Positions 42,454 through 50,270 of a stretch of 64,000 nucleotides of DNA are shown one piece after another; the stretch's first letter is position 1, and each line of letters begins with the position of its first letter. Origin of the DNA: Bacillus infantis NRRL B-14911 (lineage in GTDB: Bacteria; Bacillota; Bacilli; Bacillales; Cytobacillaceae). A program made the position numbers and the translations under genes. The stretch covers positions 4,627,501 to 4,691,500 of the forward strand of contig NC_022524.1 of NCBI RefSeq assembly GCF_000473245.1, written 5' to 3'. Below the pieces are notes generated by a model. It saw only the letters and a list, made by a program, of their open reading frames with translations, did not search any database and was not told the origin of the DNA.

Positions 42454-43026
42454 TCATACTTCTAGTTTATCGTTGCTGCAGCTCAGTACATAAGCCGGCG
42501 GAAAATTGCGGTACTCCCGTTTAATGTCAATATTCTTAAAGAATTGCTCTATATATGCTTTTTTCAGCATTGTATATTGAAAGGTGATGAAACGCCCTTC
42601 AGGTCCCAGCAGCCTTCTGGTGTTATTTAAGATAGCATGGGACACAGGCTCAGGCAAACTTGCAAAGGGCAGTCCAGAGATGACAAAATCAATCTTTCCA
42701 AGTCCGAAGCTTTCAATATAAAAATCTATCTTCTCTGCCGACCCGTTAACAATAATCACATTATCTTCATTCTGATATTTTTCCTTCAGCAAAGAATAAA
42801 ATTCCAAGTTGTTTTCGATCAATAGGACGGTGGCATCGGAGTTTCTGTATTCCAGGATCTTTTTGGTGAACACGCCTGTTCCAGGGCCATACTCAACAAT
42901 CAATTTAGCGCTCCCGAATGCAGGATCACTGACCATCTTTTCAGCCAGATAGCCGGAGCTTGGCAAGAGTGCCCCAACTTTTCTTGGATGCTTTAAATAT
43001 TGCTGCAGAAATACATGCCCTTTCAT
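42454..43026 (-). CDS. SAM-dependent methyltransferase (phospholipid/rRNA-adenine dimethylase-like)
   Basis: A 190-residue class I methyltransferase. Motif I is IVEYGPGTGVFTKKIL, then LIENNLEFYSLLKEKY and NGSAEKID. It begins FLQQYLKHPRKVGALLPSSGYLAEKM, which in bacteria marks the phospholipid N-methyltransferase-like subgroup rather than KsgA proper. The catalytic block reads SGLPFASLP in place of NLPY. It heads an operon with a VanRS-like two-component system, so regulation of, or by, membrane lipid modification is a reasonable idea, not proof. Confidence 0.85.
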   Translation of the reverse strand: MKGHVFLQQYLKHPRKVGALLPSSGYLAEKMVSDPAFGSAKLIVEYGPGTGVFTKKILEYRNSDATVLLIENNLEFYSLLKEKYQNEDNVIIVNGSAEKIDFYIESFGLGKIDFVISGLPFASLPEPVSHAILNNTRRLLGPEGRFITFQYTMLKKAYIEQFFKNIDIKREYRNFPPAYVLSCSNDKLEV

Positions 43027-43098
43027 TTCGCTTCACTCCATCTGTCGAATTTATACCTTTAGCATAAATTCAAAACCTGAAGAATTTCTTAGGGAATT

Positions 43099-43115
43099 TA
43101 TTAAGAATTATTAAG
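43099..43115 (-). promoter_or_regulatory. Direct repeat upstream of the methyltransferase-VanRS operon
   Basis: TATTAAG occurs at 43099-43105 and 43109-43115, a 10-bp period on the plus strand (CTTAATA on the other). Tandem half-sites of this spacing are typical for OmpR-family regulators, suggesting autoregulation. Confidence 0.45.
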
Positions 43116-43145
43116 ATGCTTATATAGTAGTATGGGCTGGAAAAC

Positions 43146-43170
43146 TAAAAAAGCTGCCTTAATGGCAGCT
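43146..43170 (-). terminator. Terminator of the SMP-30 gene
   Basis: AGCTGCC / GGCAGCT with a 5-nt loop, followed by TTTTTT on the minus strand. Confidence 0.85.
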
Positions 43171-43176
43171 CAGATT

Positions 43177-44052
43177 TTAACCTTTATAAGAATAAGCCGG
43201 ACTTCCCTTCACATCCGTTTTTACCCTGAACAGCCCGCCTGACAATGGATACTCTTTCTGCTGCTCTTCGTTCAGCCCATCTCTTGCAGTGGTGATGTAC
43301 AAGTCCTTTAAGTCCTCGCCCCCAAATGTACAGCAGGTCACATTCTTGGCAGGGACCTTTATTTCTGACAGCTTCTTGCCTGTATGAGGATTCCATCTCG
43401 ATACCTTGCCGCCGCCATAGTGGGCAATCCACAGCATTCCCTCTCCATCAATCGTCATCCCGTCCGGTGCACCGTCTCCTTCTGGAAAGCTGATGACTTC
43501 AGTGCGGTTTTCAATTGCCCCCGTTCCGAGGTCAAAATCAAAGCGGCTGATCTTTTTGGTTGGTGTATCGATGAAATACATGAATCTGTTATCCGGTGAC
43601 CACGCTAGGCCATTCGAAATGCCAAGCTGATCTAACTTTTTCTCAACTTGCTGATCGGTATCCAGACAGTACAGCGCCCCTTCAGCACCTGCCCCCTGCT
43701 GGTCCATCGTCCCTGCCCAGAACCGGCCGGCAGGATCACACTTGCCGTCATTAAAACGATTAGAAGGAATATCGCTCTCTAATTCTTTTATTAAAGTGAG
43801 CTTCTCTGTCTCTAAGTTAAGAAGATAAAGGCCATCCTCCAACGCAACTGCCGCTTCCTCCGCATTTCTCGGAACAATCGTGCCTATATTCTGATCCAGC
43901 TGGATCTCCCGGTTTTCTCCTGAAGCCGGGTTAAAGATATTCACCTTTTTCTCCTTGATATCCACCCAGTATAGTAACTGCTTTTCTGCGTCCCAGCATG
44001 GGCCTTCTCCCAATGTGGCTTTTGCGTCCAGGACTAATTCCGCTTCTCCCAT
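43177..44052 (-). CDS. SMP-30/gluconolactonase/regucalcin family protein
   Basis: A 291-residue six-bladed beta-propeller. The metal-binding glutamate is in TLGEGPCWD, the conserved RFNDGKCDPAGRFWAGTM holds N and the metal-coordinating residues, and the third ligand is in SWSPDNRFMYFIDTPT plus GAPDGMTIDGEGMLWIAHYGGG. These enzymes hydrolyse sugar lactones with a divalent metal in the cytosol. I start at ATG 44052; the GTG 9 nt upstream lies inside the ribosome binding site. It is monocistronic. Confidence 0.92.
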   Translation of the reverse strand: MGEAELVLDAKATLGEGPCWDAEKQLLYWVDIKEKKVNIFNPASGENREIQLDQNIGTIVPRNAEEAAVALEDGLYLLNLETEKLTLIKELESDIPSNRFNDGKCDPAGRFWAGTMDQQGAGAEGALYCLDTDQQVEKKLDQLGISNGLAWSPDNRFMYFIDTPTKKISRFDFDLGTGAIENRTEVISFPEGDGAPDGMTIDGEGMLWIAHYGGGKVSRWNPHTGKKLSEIKVPAKNVTCCTFGGEDLKDLYITTARDGLNEEQQKEYPLSGGLFRVKTDVKGSPAYSYKG

Positions 44053-44138
44053 TCTTAACACCTCGTCAATTATAAGAATTTACTTTATTATAGACTTTCC
44101 CGGGAGGAATCGGCTGGAAACGTATGAGCTAACAATAT

Positions 44139-44167
44139 AAAAACGGCTGCCGACTTAGTCGGCAGCC
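44139..44167 (-). terminator. Terminator downstream of the padR repeat array
   Basis: GGCTGCCGAC / GTCGGCAGCC, a perfect 10-bp stem with a 3-nt loop, followed by TTTTTATATT on the minus strand. It lies beyond the tandem repeat, so the padR transcript should include the repeat. Confidence 0.85.
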
Positions 44168-44212
44168 TGAAGTGCGGCATCTTTAGGGGCATTTATCAAT
44201 TTTTTTTCTTAG

Positions 44213-44320
44213 CTGGAACCACTATTCCGGCTTGTCTCTGAAATAGTGGCTCCAGCTCTCTTACCTGGAACCACTATTCCGGCTTGTCTCTGAAATAGTG
44301 GCTCCAGCTCTCTCCTGGAA
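44213..44320 (-). repeat. Two-unit 52-bp repeat with a long hairpin
   Basis: CTGGAACCACTATTCC begins at 44213 and again at 44265, 52 bp apart, with a partial third unit at 44315. Each unit contains CTGGAACCACTATTCC, 11 nt, and GAAATAGTGGCTCCAG. The arms match at 14 of 16 positions; read on the minus strand, both exceptions become G-U pairs. The array directly follows padR in the minus direction and precedes a terminator. Confidence 0.92.
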
Positions 44321-44322
44321 CG

Positions 44323-44862
44323 CTAAATTTCCTTTCGCTCCACCCGCCTGATCAGCTCTTCCAGCCAGTGAATCGTATGCTCCATCCTGGTGGAAACATA
44401 GCCTTCCATGAATTCTCTGATATTCTGCTGTGCCTCGCCGACATGCTTCTCGGCGTCTATGCTGCTGATCTGCTCCCAGCGGGCCTTGATGGCGTCCAGC
44501 TTTTTTTCCAGGATGGTGATGACCTTGCCGCGGTCCACATATTTAATATTGGCGATCGCGACGACCATCTCCCCGATCCCAGTGGATTTCTCGAATTCCT
44601 TGTAGATTTTCTTCGGCAATTCTTCACGGCCTTTTGCTGTGATACCGAACACCTGCTTATCAGGGCGATGTTCCTCTTTGATGATTTCGACTGTCTCAAT
44701 GAGGCCCTGCTTCGCCAGTGTATCGAAGTGGTAGTACAGCTTGCTTTCCGTCAGCCCGCTCAGCTGATCGAGCGGGATCGGTTCGGAAAGCTGTTTTTTT
44801 AATTTATACGGATAATTATTATCCTCCATCAGTTTGCTCAATATGAAAATTTGTATGGACAT
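44323..44862 (-). CDS. PadR family transcriptional regulator
   Basis: A 179-residue regulator of PadR subfamily type: the winged helix (IQIFILSKLMEDNNYPYKLKKQL...LTESKLYYHFDTLAKQGLIETV...RPDKQVFGITAKGREEL) is followed by a long dimerisation helix region typical of the AphA/PadR-s1 forms. It lies 44 nt after the permease gene in the same direction. An 8-8-8 inverted repeat upstream of that gene is a likely operator. The stop at 44323 abuts the repeat. Confidence 0.9.
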   Translation of the reverse strand: MSIQIFILSKLMEDNNYPYKLKKQLSEPIPLDQLSGLTESKLYYHFDTLAKQGLIETVEIIKEEHRPDKQVFGITAKGREELPKKIYKEFEKSTGIGEMVVAIANIKYVDRGKVITILEKKLDAIKARWEQISSIDAEKHVGEAQQNIREFMEGYVSTRMEHTIHWLEELIRRVERKEI

Positions 44863-44906
44863 ACTATATCCTCCTGGAAGAAGACTCTCTTCATATCATA
44901 GCAAAA

Positions 44907-46097
44907 CTAGGCGGTGACTTCACCTGCAGCCTTGAGGGAATCACTTGCGTCAAGCTCTGGAATCACGACCGGCGCCGGTTTGTGAAGGAACGCAACAATG
45001 GCGATATTGATCAGCATGGCAGCACCTCCGACTGCAGCCATGGACCAGAGGTACGGGCTCGGACTGATGCTGCTGTACATATTGGCCATATATGCCTGCA
45101 CAGAGTAGTACATAGGAGAAATATGGCTCATCCATTGGAATGGAGCATACATCATTTCCCTTGAGATCGTAGCGCCATTGGCCAATGTCTGCATCAGCAG
45201 GATTGGCAGGTTCAACACCATGCCGCCCTCTCCGATCAGGAAAACCAGAACTGCTGTGAAGTTGAAGCAGACCATATAGTTCAAAATCTGCTGGCCGGCG
45301 ATGCCGAAGAACAGATCGCCGCTTGGCTCATTGACCAGATAAGCCACTCCGACGGCTACAGCCGATGATACAACAGCGATCAGAAGAGCTGTTAATTGCA
45401 CATAAAGAAACAGCCTGGTTTTACTTGCTTTGCCGCGGCTTTCCCTGAAAGCGGCGACCAGCTGCATCGCACCAATCATCGCACCAACATAGCCGGCCAT
45501 TGTCAAGAACATCGGCAGCATATTATTATTCATGCCAGCTGGAATCTTATTGATTGAAATGACATTCCCGCTATACGCTGTTTCAATTTTTTTAGCCATC
45601 TCTGCTGCCTGGTCTTCCGGCAGATTAAAGTTCATCAGCACACCCTGTGCGGTTTGCTGTGAGAATTGGCTGCGCAGCTGGTTGTTAATTTCACCGACGA
45701 CAGATTTCATAGTAGAAGAAACGGTAGTGGCCGAGGCTTCATTAATTGTAAAATCAATCCCTGTCGATCCCTCACCTTTTTGCAGATCCGCAGAGAAGGT
45801 TTCCGGAATTCGCACAACTAAAGCCAGGTCATTATGATTCAGGTCTTTAATGGCCTGCTTATTGCTTATATCTGTTTCAATTTCTTTAAAAGGCAGATTC
45901 TCCTGGAGCTGCCCGGCAATCTGGGCACCATAAGTGCCGGCATCTTCGTTCACTATCGCAATCGGCATTTGATCGACATTCCCTGGAATCGCAGAATAGC
46001 CTGGGAGAAAGATGCCAAGCATCGCAGCTGCATAAAAAATCCCCATAAAAATCGATGCGATCGCCCCTCGTGTTTTTAGAAACTGCGTAAATTTCAT
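44907..46097 (-). CDS. YhgE/Pip-like ABC-2 type membrane protein
   Basis: A 396-residue membrane protein: one N-terminal helix (IASIFMGIFYAAAMLGIFLPGY), a large extracytoplasmic domain with MPIAIVNEDAGTYGAQIAGQL and DLALVVRIPETFSADLQKG (the YhgE/Pip signature), and five C-terminal helices. Relatives are phage-receptor or export-type ABC-2 proteins. No ATPase gene adjoins, so it may act alone or with an ATPase encoded elsewhere. It is probably controlled by the PadR gene next to it. Confidence 0.85.
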   Translation of the reverse strand: MKFTQFLKTRGAIASIFMGIFYAAAMLGIFLPGYSAIPGNVDQMPIAIVNEDAGTYGAQIAGQLQENLPFKEIETDISNKQAIKDLNHNDLALVVRIPETFSADLQKGEGSTGIDFTINEASATTVSSTMKSVVGEINNQLRSQFSQQTAQGVLMNFNLPEDQAAEMAKKIETAYSGNVISINKIPAGMNNNMLPMFLTMAGYVGAMIGAMQLVAAFRESRGKASKTRLFLYVQLTALLIAVVSSAVAVGVAYLVNEPSGDLFFGIAGQQILNYMVCFNFTAVLVFLIGEGGMVLNLPILLMQTLANGATISREMMYAPFQWMSHISPMYYSVQAYMANMYSSISPSPYLWSMAAVGGAAMLINIAIVAFLHKPAPVVIPELDASDSLKAAGEVTA

Positions 46098-46153
46098 TAT
46101 TGCTTTCCTTCCTTCTGTGAAATTTATATTACTTTTACTAATATACTTTATTA

Positions 46154-46177
46154 AAAGTACTTTAATTTGAGTACTTT
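46154..46177 (-). promoter_or_regulatory. Candidate PadR operator
   Basis: AAAGTACT, 8 bp, AGTACTTT: a perfect inverted repeat with an 8-bp spacer located 57 bp upstream of the YhgE-like gene. PadR-family operators are known to be spaced dyads with N8 cores (ATGT-N8-ACAT), so this fits by shape though not by sequence. Confidence 0.6.
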
Positions 46178-46211
46178 GTTAGTTTATTGTATCTTTTTGG
46201 GAAAGTCAACA

Positions 46212-46256
46212 TAAAAAAAACTGCAAAGAGAGGCGCAATTAAGCACTCTTTGCAGT
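46212..46256 (-). terminator. Terminator of the DUF3885 gene
   Basis: ACTGCAAAGAG / CTCTTTGCAGT, a perfect 11-bp stem, with eight T residues on the minus strand; the stem overlaps the stop codon by one base. Confidence 0.9.
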
Positions 46257-46891
46257 CACATATGATATTCATCAACCCATTCGCTATATTCACCATACAG
46301 CTGCCTTAAGCTATCAGTCCGGGCTGCAATAACCTCACATCCGCGGTCATCATAGATGAAAAAGATAATATCCCTCGTCATGTTAATGAAAAAAATATCA
46401 GGATAATAGGAAACCTCCGCACTGCCGAACCTTGGCTTCAGGAGGAAGTCTTCATTGCAGGCTGCTTCAATAAGCTTGCGGCAATGAAAATCACTTTTTC
46501 TGCCTTTCAGATAATATCGGGAAGTATACCCGGCCTCTTCATCATTAAGCAGATGCTTAAGAGTTTCATGTATGATTTTATATTTAAGCTTCTTATTTAT
46601 TAAGTAATGACCAAACACCTTTGTTGGCCTTTTTGTCGTTCTGTCCGTTTCGGGATGATAGATATTTAAAGCAACAGCCATTTCATCTTCTTCCGAAAAA
46701 AGTGACATAAAAATGGAGCATGCCTGGCTGTATACAGTCTCGAACAGATCCAGGTTCAATTCCCCATCTTCCTTGAACTGATAGATTCCGTTCCCGAGTT
46801 CAAAGTGGATGCCAATATTCCATTGGGAGTAAAGGCTCGGCTTTAATATAAGATTAGGGAAAGTCCTCTCCAAGTAAGCTTTGACTTCCAT
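46256..46891 (-). CDS. DUF3885 domain protein
   Basis: A 211-residue soluble protein that matches DUF3885: FPNLILKPSLYSQWNIGIHFELG near the start, then FETVYSQACSIFMSLFSEEDEMAVALNIY and the C-terminal YYPDIFFINMTRDIIFFIYDDRGCEVIA. The family has no known function, though members often lie near contact-dependent or immunity-like genes. No such gene is here; it is followed upstream by a membrane protein gene in the same direction, 12 nt away. Confidence 0.85.
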   Translation of the reverse strand: MEVKAYLERTFPNLILKPSLYSQWNIGIHFELGNGIYQFKEDGELNLDLFETVYSQACSIFMSLFSEEDEMAVALNIYHPETDRTTKRPTKVFGHYLINKKLKYKIIHETLKHLLNDEEAGYTSRYYLKGRKSDFHCRKLIEAACNEDFLLKPRFGSAEVSYYPDIFFINMTRDIIFFIYDDRGCEVIAARTDSLRQLYGEYSEWVDEYHM

Positions 46892-46903
46892 CAGTATAAC
46901 CTC

Positions 46904-47707
46904 CTAAAACCAGCTCAAAATCAGCACAAATAATCCAACACCGCAGACCAGAATCTCAAAAAAATGAATTCCGACTACGACCATATGGCTGGTGTTTTTT
47001 TGATAAAAGCCGAGAAATGGGGCGTGCTGGTTGATATACAGGCAGGCACAGGACACCAGGAGAGCGGCATTGAGATGGAATTCTGTCCTGAGCGAGGTGG
47101 CATAAGGGCTGTAGCCTTCCTGATCAATCACAAGGCTGATTCCGTATTTTTTGGATAAAAGCAATGACAAGTTCATCAGAATGAATACCAGGAGGGCGAG
47201 GCTCAACGGATGCCTGCGGTAATCAATGAAACGCAGCCAGCGGTAAGCTTTGCCTGGTTCATCGTCTTCCTCCGGCTCGGCTTTCGCCATATATAGAACG
47301 AAGCCGGCTCCAACAGCTGCCGGGATCACTGTGAAAACTACATCGAGCAGCGGAAAACCCGGAAAGGCAAAAAAGACCGCAGCCAGGATGATTACCATGG
47401 CAATCAGCAAAGCCCAAATACGCTTATCACCGTTTTGTGCCTTTGCCGCTAAAGGCTGGATATATTCCCTCATATCTTTTCTTTTAGAACCAGGGAAGCC
47501 TGAATCGCTTCCGCCGGCCTTCCCCTTCAGCACTTCCATAAAAGTAAAAGATATGAGCATAAGAAGAACTCCGGCAAAGAGCCATAGATAGGCGGCGAAC
47601 GGATAAGGAGCAGGGTCTTCATAGCTGCTGATGATCCATATACCATCGCCAAGCAGGCACATCAGGCCGGCAAGCATCAGGTATGCTGATATTTTATAAA
47701 GAAGCAT
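46904..47707 (-). CDS. Hypothetical membrane protein
   Basis: A 267-residue protein with about seven hydrophobic segments: two at the N-terminus, two in the middle (ALLIAMVIILAAVFFAFPGF; VVFTVIPAAVGAGFVLYMA), and three at the C-terminus, with charged linkers (GKAGGSDSGFPGSKRKDMREYIQ). I do not recognise the family. It lies 12 nt upstream of the DUF3885 gene, so the two probably form an operon. Confidence 0.6.
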   Translation of the reverse strand: MLLYKISAYLMLAGLMCLLGDGIWIISSYEDPAPYPFAAYLWLFAGVLLMLISFTFMEVLKGKAGGSDSGFPGSKRKDMREYIQPLAAKAQNGDKRIWALLIAMVIILAAVFFAFPGFPLLDVVFTVIPAAVGAGFVLYMAKAEPEEDDEPGKAYRWLRFIDYRRHPLSLALLVFILMNLSLLLSKKYGISLVIDQEGYSPYATSLRTEFHLNAALLVSCACLYINQHAPFLGFYQKNTSHMVVVGIHFFEILVCGVGLFVLILSWF

Positions 47708-47819
47708 AAGATTCCCTCTTTTTTCACTCTTTTTCTCTTATTATATCAAAGGGAAAGCAGATGAAATTCCCTGTCGGCTCCGGGTATGGATGCGCTTACT
47801 TTTTTTCAAGTCTTAAAAG

Positions 47820-48257
47820 CTACTCAAAGAACGAAGTATTGAGTCGCACAACCAGCTTTCCGAAAATCTCCTTTTCTTCTTCTGTCCAGTCATTTAGAAC
47901 TTTGAAATAATGGGCCCTTCGGTTTGCGATATCTGCTTCCAGTTTTTCTTTTCCCAGGTCTGTAATTGAAAATACGCTTACTCTGCCATCCTTTGGATCG
48001 GAACAGCGCTTGATAAGGTCCTTTGATTCAAGTGACGCAGCCTGTCTGGACAATGTCGAGATATCAAGCTTAAATGCTTCAGCAAGCTCTTTAACGCGGG
48101 CTGGGCCGAATTCATCAAGCTGTCTGAGCAGCAGATAGGCTGAGCGCTCCAGCTGGCCGATCTTCTTTTCCGACTGCTCAAGATAGACTGCCTTGCGGAT
48201 GAAGGTCGCCAATTCGTATTCTATTAGTTCAACGTCGTTTTGTTTCTCTTTTGACAT
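47820..48257 (-). CDS. MarR family transcriptional regulator
   Basis: A 145-residue winged-helix regulator: RSAYLLLRQLDEFGPARVKELAEAFKLDISTLSRQAASLESKDLIKRCSDPKDGRVSVFSITDLGKEKL. It lacks an N-terminal cysteine of the OhrR kind. AGGAGATG lies 8 nt before the ATG at 48257, so the extension to 48296 is not used. It diverges from a cidA/lrgB pair, and two inverted repeats lie between them, so it probably represses both directions. Confidence 0.92.
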   Translation of the reverse strand: MSKEKQNDVELIEYELATFIRKAVYLEQSEKKIGQLERSAYLLLRQLDEFGPARVKELAEAFKLDISTLSRQAASLESKDLIKRCSDPKDGRVSVFSITDLGKEKLEADIANRRAHYFKVLNDWTEEEKEIFGKLVVRLNTSFFE

Positions 48258-48308
48258 GCTTTCATCTCCTAGTATGAGTGGCACATAGATTGACAAAGAT
48301 TAAAATGC

Positions 48309-48342
48309 TTGTATAATACAAATATATACTTGTACTATACAA
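48309..48342. promoter_or_regulatory. Twin MarR-type operators between marR and cidA
   Basis: TTGTATAATACAA (48309-48321) is a perfect 13-bp palindrome and TTGTACTATACAA (48330-48342) differs from it at one pair. The centres lie 21 bp apart, two DNA turns, so two dimers could bind on the same face. They lie within the divergent intergenic region. Confidence 0.78.
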
Positions 48343-48407
48343 ACATTTATCTGAAAAGTAAAGTGATTTTGAAAGGAGGAACGCTGTTCTTATTTTCCAG
48401 GACGGCT

Positions 48408-48818
48408 ATGACTATCATGAAATGGCTGCAAATTGTCCTCCAAATCTGTGTACTATACGCCTTCACCTTTACGGGTGATGTGATCCAGCGGGCTTTCCAT
48501 ATACCAATACCAGGCAGCATCATAGGACTCTTACTGCTGCTTGCCTGTTTGCTGCTCCATATTGTGCCGGTCATCTTTGTGAAAGACGGAGCAAGCTTCC
48601 TGCTGTCGATCCTGCCTCTCCTGTTCATCCCGTCGATGGCAGGTGTCGTCAATTATCCGAGCCTGCTTTCCGCTACCGGAGCAGTACTCGCTGCCATCGT
48701 TGTCGTGAGTACGATAGCCACGATTGCCGCTGCAGGCCTGATGAGCCAGTTTTTAGAAAACCGTGCCGATAAACGAAAGGAGAAAAAAGCGTGCAAAGCC
48801 TTATCATCGCAATCCTGA
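48408..48818 (+). CDS. CidA/LrgA-like holin-type membrane protein
   Basis: About 136 residues with four hydrophobic helices in the CidA/LrgA pattern (WLQIVLQICVLYAFTFTGDVIQRAFHIPIPGSIIGLLLLLACLLLHIVPVIFVKDGASFLLSILPLLFIPSMAGVV has the family run). These proteins act with LrgB/CidB in murein hydrolase control or small-molecule (pyruvate) flux. The start is uncertain: ATG 48408, with AGGA upstream, fits the family best, but AAAGGAGG at 48374 would suit an upstream non-ATG start. Its 3 prime end overlaps lrgB by 28 nt. Confidence 0.85.
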   Translation: MTIMKWLQIVLQICVLYAFTFTGDVIQRAFHIPIPGSIIGLLLLLACLLLHIVPVIFVKDGASFLLSILPLLFIPSMAGVVNYPSLLSATGAVLAAIVVVSTIATIAAAGLMSQFLENRADKRKEKKACKALSSQS

Positions 48819-49483
48819 TGATTTTCTCGACCATCACCATCTATATGGTGATGGCTTCCGTATATAAGCGATATTCTTATCCTGTATTCATTCCAGTCCT
48901 GACTTCTACCATCATTATTGTCGCCCTGCTTGCAGGACTTCATGTGCCGTATAAAGAGTATATGACAGGCGGGAAATGGATCCACTTTTTGCTTGGCCCT
49001 GCTGTGACTGCCCTTGCCTATCCGCTTTATACTCAGCGCGAAGTTTTGAAAAAATACAGTCTGCCAGTACTTGGCGGCGTGTTCACGGGCCTGATCACCG
49101 GGATGATCACCGGCATGCTGTTTGCTATGCTGCTCGGGATGAACCACGAGCTCATCCTGTCGCTCATCCCTAAATCGATCACCACGCCCGTTGCCATGCA
49201 GATTGCAGACGGTATTGGAGGCATTCCTTCCATGACCGTCATCTTTGTCACACTCGCCGGCTTCTCAGGTGTCCTATTAGGCCCTTCCATCATCAAGTGG
49301 GTCCGGATCCGCTCCTCGCTTGGCCGCGGCATCGCACTCGGCAGCGCCTCACACGGACTCGGTACCTCAAAAGCGTCCGAGTACGGCGAAGTCAGCGTCT
49401 CCATGAGCTCTGTTTCGATGACCCTGTGCGCCCTTCTTGGATCCGTGTTTGGTCCGGTTATTGTGTGGCTGTTCCATATTTAA
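48791..49483 (+). CDS. LrgB/CidB family membrane protein
   Basis: A 230-residue protein with about seven hydrophobic helices. The LrgB signature is visible: GPAVTALAYPLYTQREVLKKY, PKSITTPVAMQIADGIGGIPSMT and GLGTSKASEYGE. It starts with GTG at 48791, 8 nt after AAAGGAG, overlapping the end of the CidA-like gene, so the pair is translationally coupled. Together they resemble the export/import pair linked to autolysis and overflow metabolism in Bacillus and Staphylococcus. Confidence 0.92.
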   Translation: MQSLIIAILMIFSTITIYMVMASVYKRYSYPVFIPVLTSTIIIVALLAGLHVPYKEYMTGGKWIHFLLGPAVTALAYPLYTQREVLKKYSLPVLGGVFTGLITGMITGMLFAMLLGMNHELILSLIPKSITTPVAMQIADGIGGIPSMTVIFVTLAGFSGVLLGPSIIKWVRIRSSLGRGIALGSASHGLGTSKASEYGEVSVSMSSVSMTLCALLGSVFGPVIVWLFHI

Positions 49484-49485
49484 AG

Positions 49486-49522
49486 AAAGCCTGCTTATCC
49501 ATTTGGAAGGCAGGTTTTTTTT
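49486..49522. terminator. Bidirectional terminator between lrgB and the stress-protein gene
   Basis: CCTGC / GCAGG stem with extra AA/TT pairing and one bulge, flanked by a T tract on the plus strand, between convergent genes. Confidence 0.7.
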
Positions 49523-49539
49523 ATATGCAAAGCCGCAGC

Positions 49540-49959
49540 TCACTTCACAATCAGCACCGGACAGGCCGCCCGCTTGGCAACCTTATGGCTCACACTTCCC
49601 AGAACGAATTCCTGCAGGACATTCAGCCCCCTGCTGCCGATGATTACGATATCAGCTTTATTTTTATTGGCATAGTCGACAATGCATGGGCCCGGGTCTC
49701 CATCCAGAACAATGATCTCATACTGTACTCCGGATTCCTTTGCAAGCTTTTCAACTTCAGCCAGCCGCCTCTTTTTCCCCTCGCCAAGATTGGCAGAATT
49801 CCAGTGGCTCAGCGTTTCCGACTTGGCTTTATCAGGATCGGCGACATAGACGATTTCAATCCTGGAACCTGAACTGCATTTGGCGATATGGATGGCATTT
49901 TCAGCAGCCCTTTTACTGTGCTCTGAACCATCTGTTGCTAATAATATCTTTTGGTACAT
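49540..49959 (-). CDS. Universal stress protein (UspA family)
   Basis: A 139-residue nucleotide-binding protein of the UspA fold. It starts YQKILLATDGSEHSKRAAENAI and has the ATP-binding signature G-x2-G-x9-G-S as GSRGLNVLQEFVLGSVSHKVAKRAACPVLIVK. It is probably a homodimer in the cytosol that responds to energy or nutrient stress. GGAGG lies about 9 nt upstream of the ATG. A cre-like element lies upstream, which fits control by carbon status. Confidence 0.92.
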   Translation of the reverse strand: MYQKILLATDGSEHSKRAAENAIHIAKCSSGSRIEIVYVADPDKAKSETLSHWNSANLGEGKKRRLAEVEKLAKESGVQYEIIVLDGDPGPCIVDYANKNKADIVIIGSRGLNVLQEFVLGSVSHKVAKRAACPVLIVK

Positions 49960-49982
49960 TTGATAACCTCCTGATATTAAAT

Positions 49983-49996
49983 TGAAAGCGCTTTTA
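49983..49996 (-). promoter_or_regulatory. Candidate cre element upstream of the universal stress protein gene
   Basis: TGAAAGCGCTTTTA matches the CcpA-binding consensus at nearly all positions and lies 24 bp upstream of the start codon, where binding would block transcription. The rest of 49960-50270 holds no recognisable gene. Confidence 0.6.
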
Positions 49997-50270
49997 TTTC
50001 GAGATGTAAAGCCTTTCCTACAACTTATTAATGATTGTATCTATTTATATGCTAAATAGCTATGACGCAGGATAAAAAAATGAAAGATTGCTCTCCTGAT
50101 TTCGGAACACACTGGCAGCAGGACTGATAGATCCATACGGACCACAAGTTTTCGTTATTCCCCCCACCGCTTTCCCAGATAAAAGAGATAATGTTACAGT
50201 ATAATAGGAAGCCAAATCTATTAACTGGGCGCCAGAATACGTTATGAATTAAAAGAGGGGGTTTTTTAAC

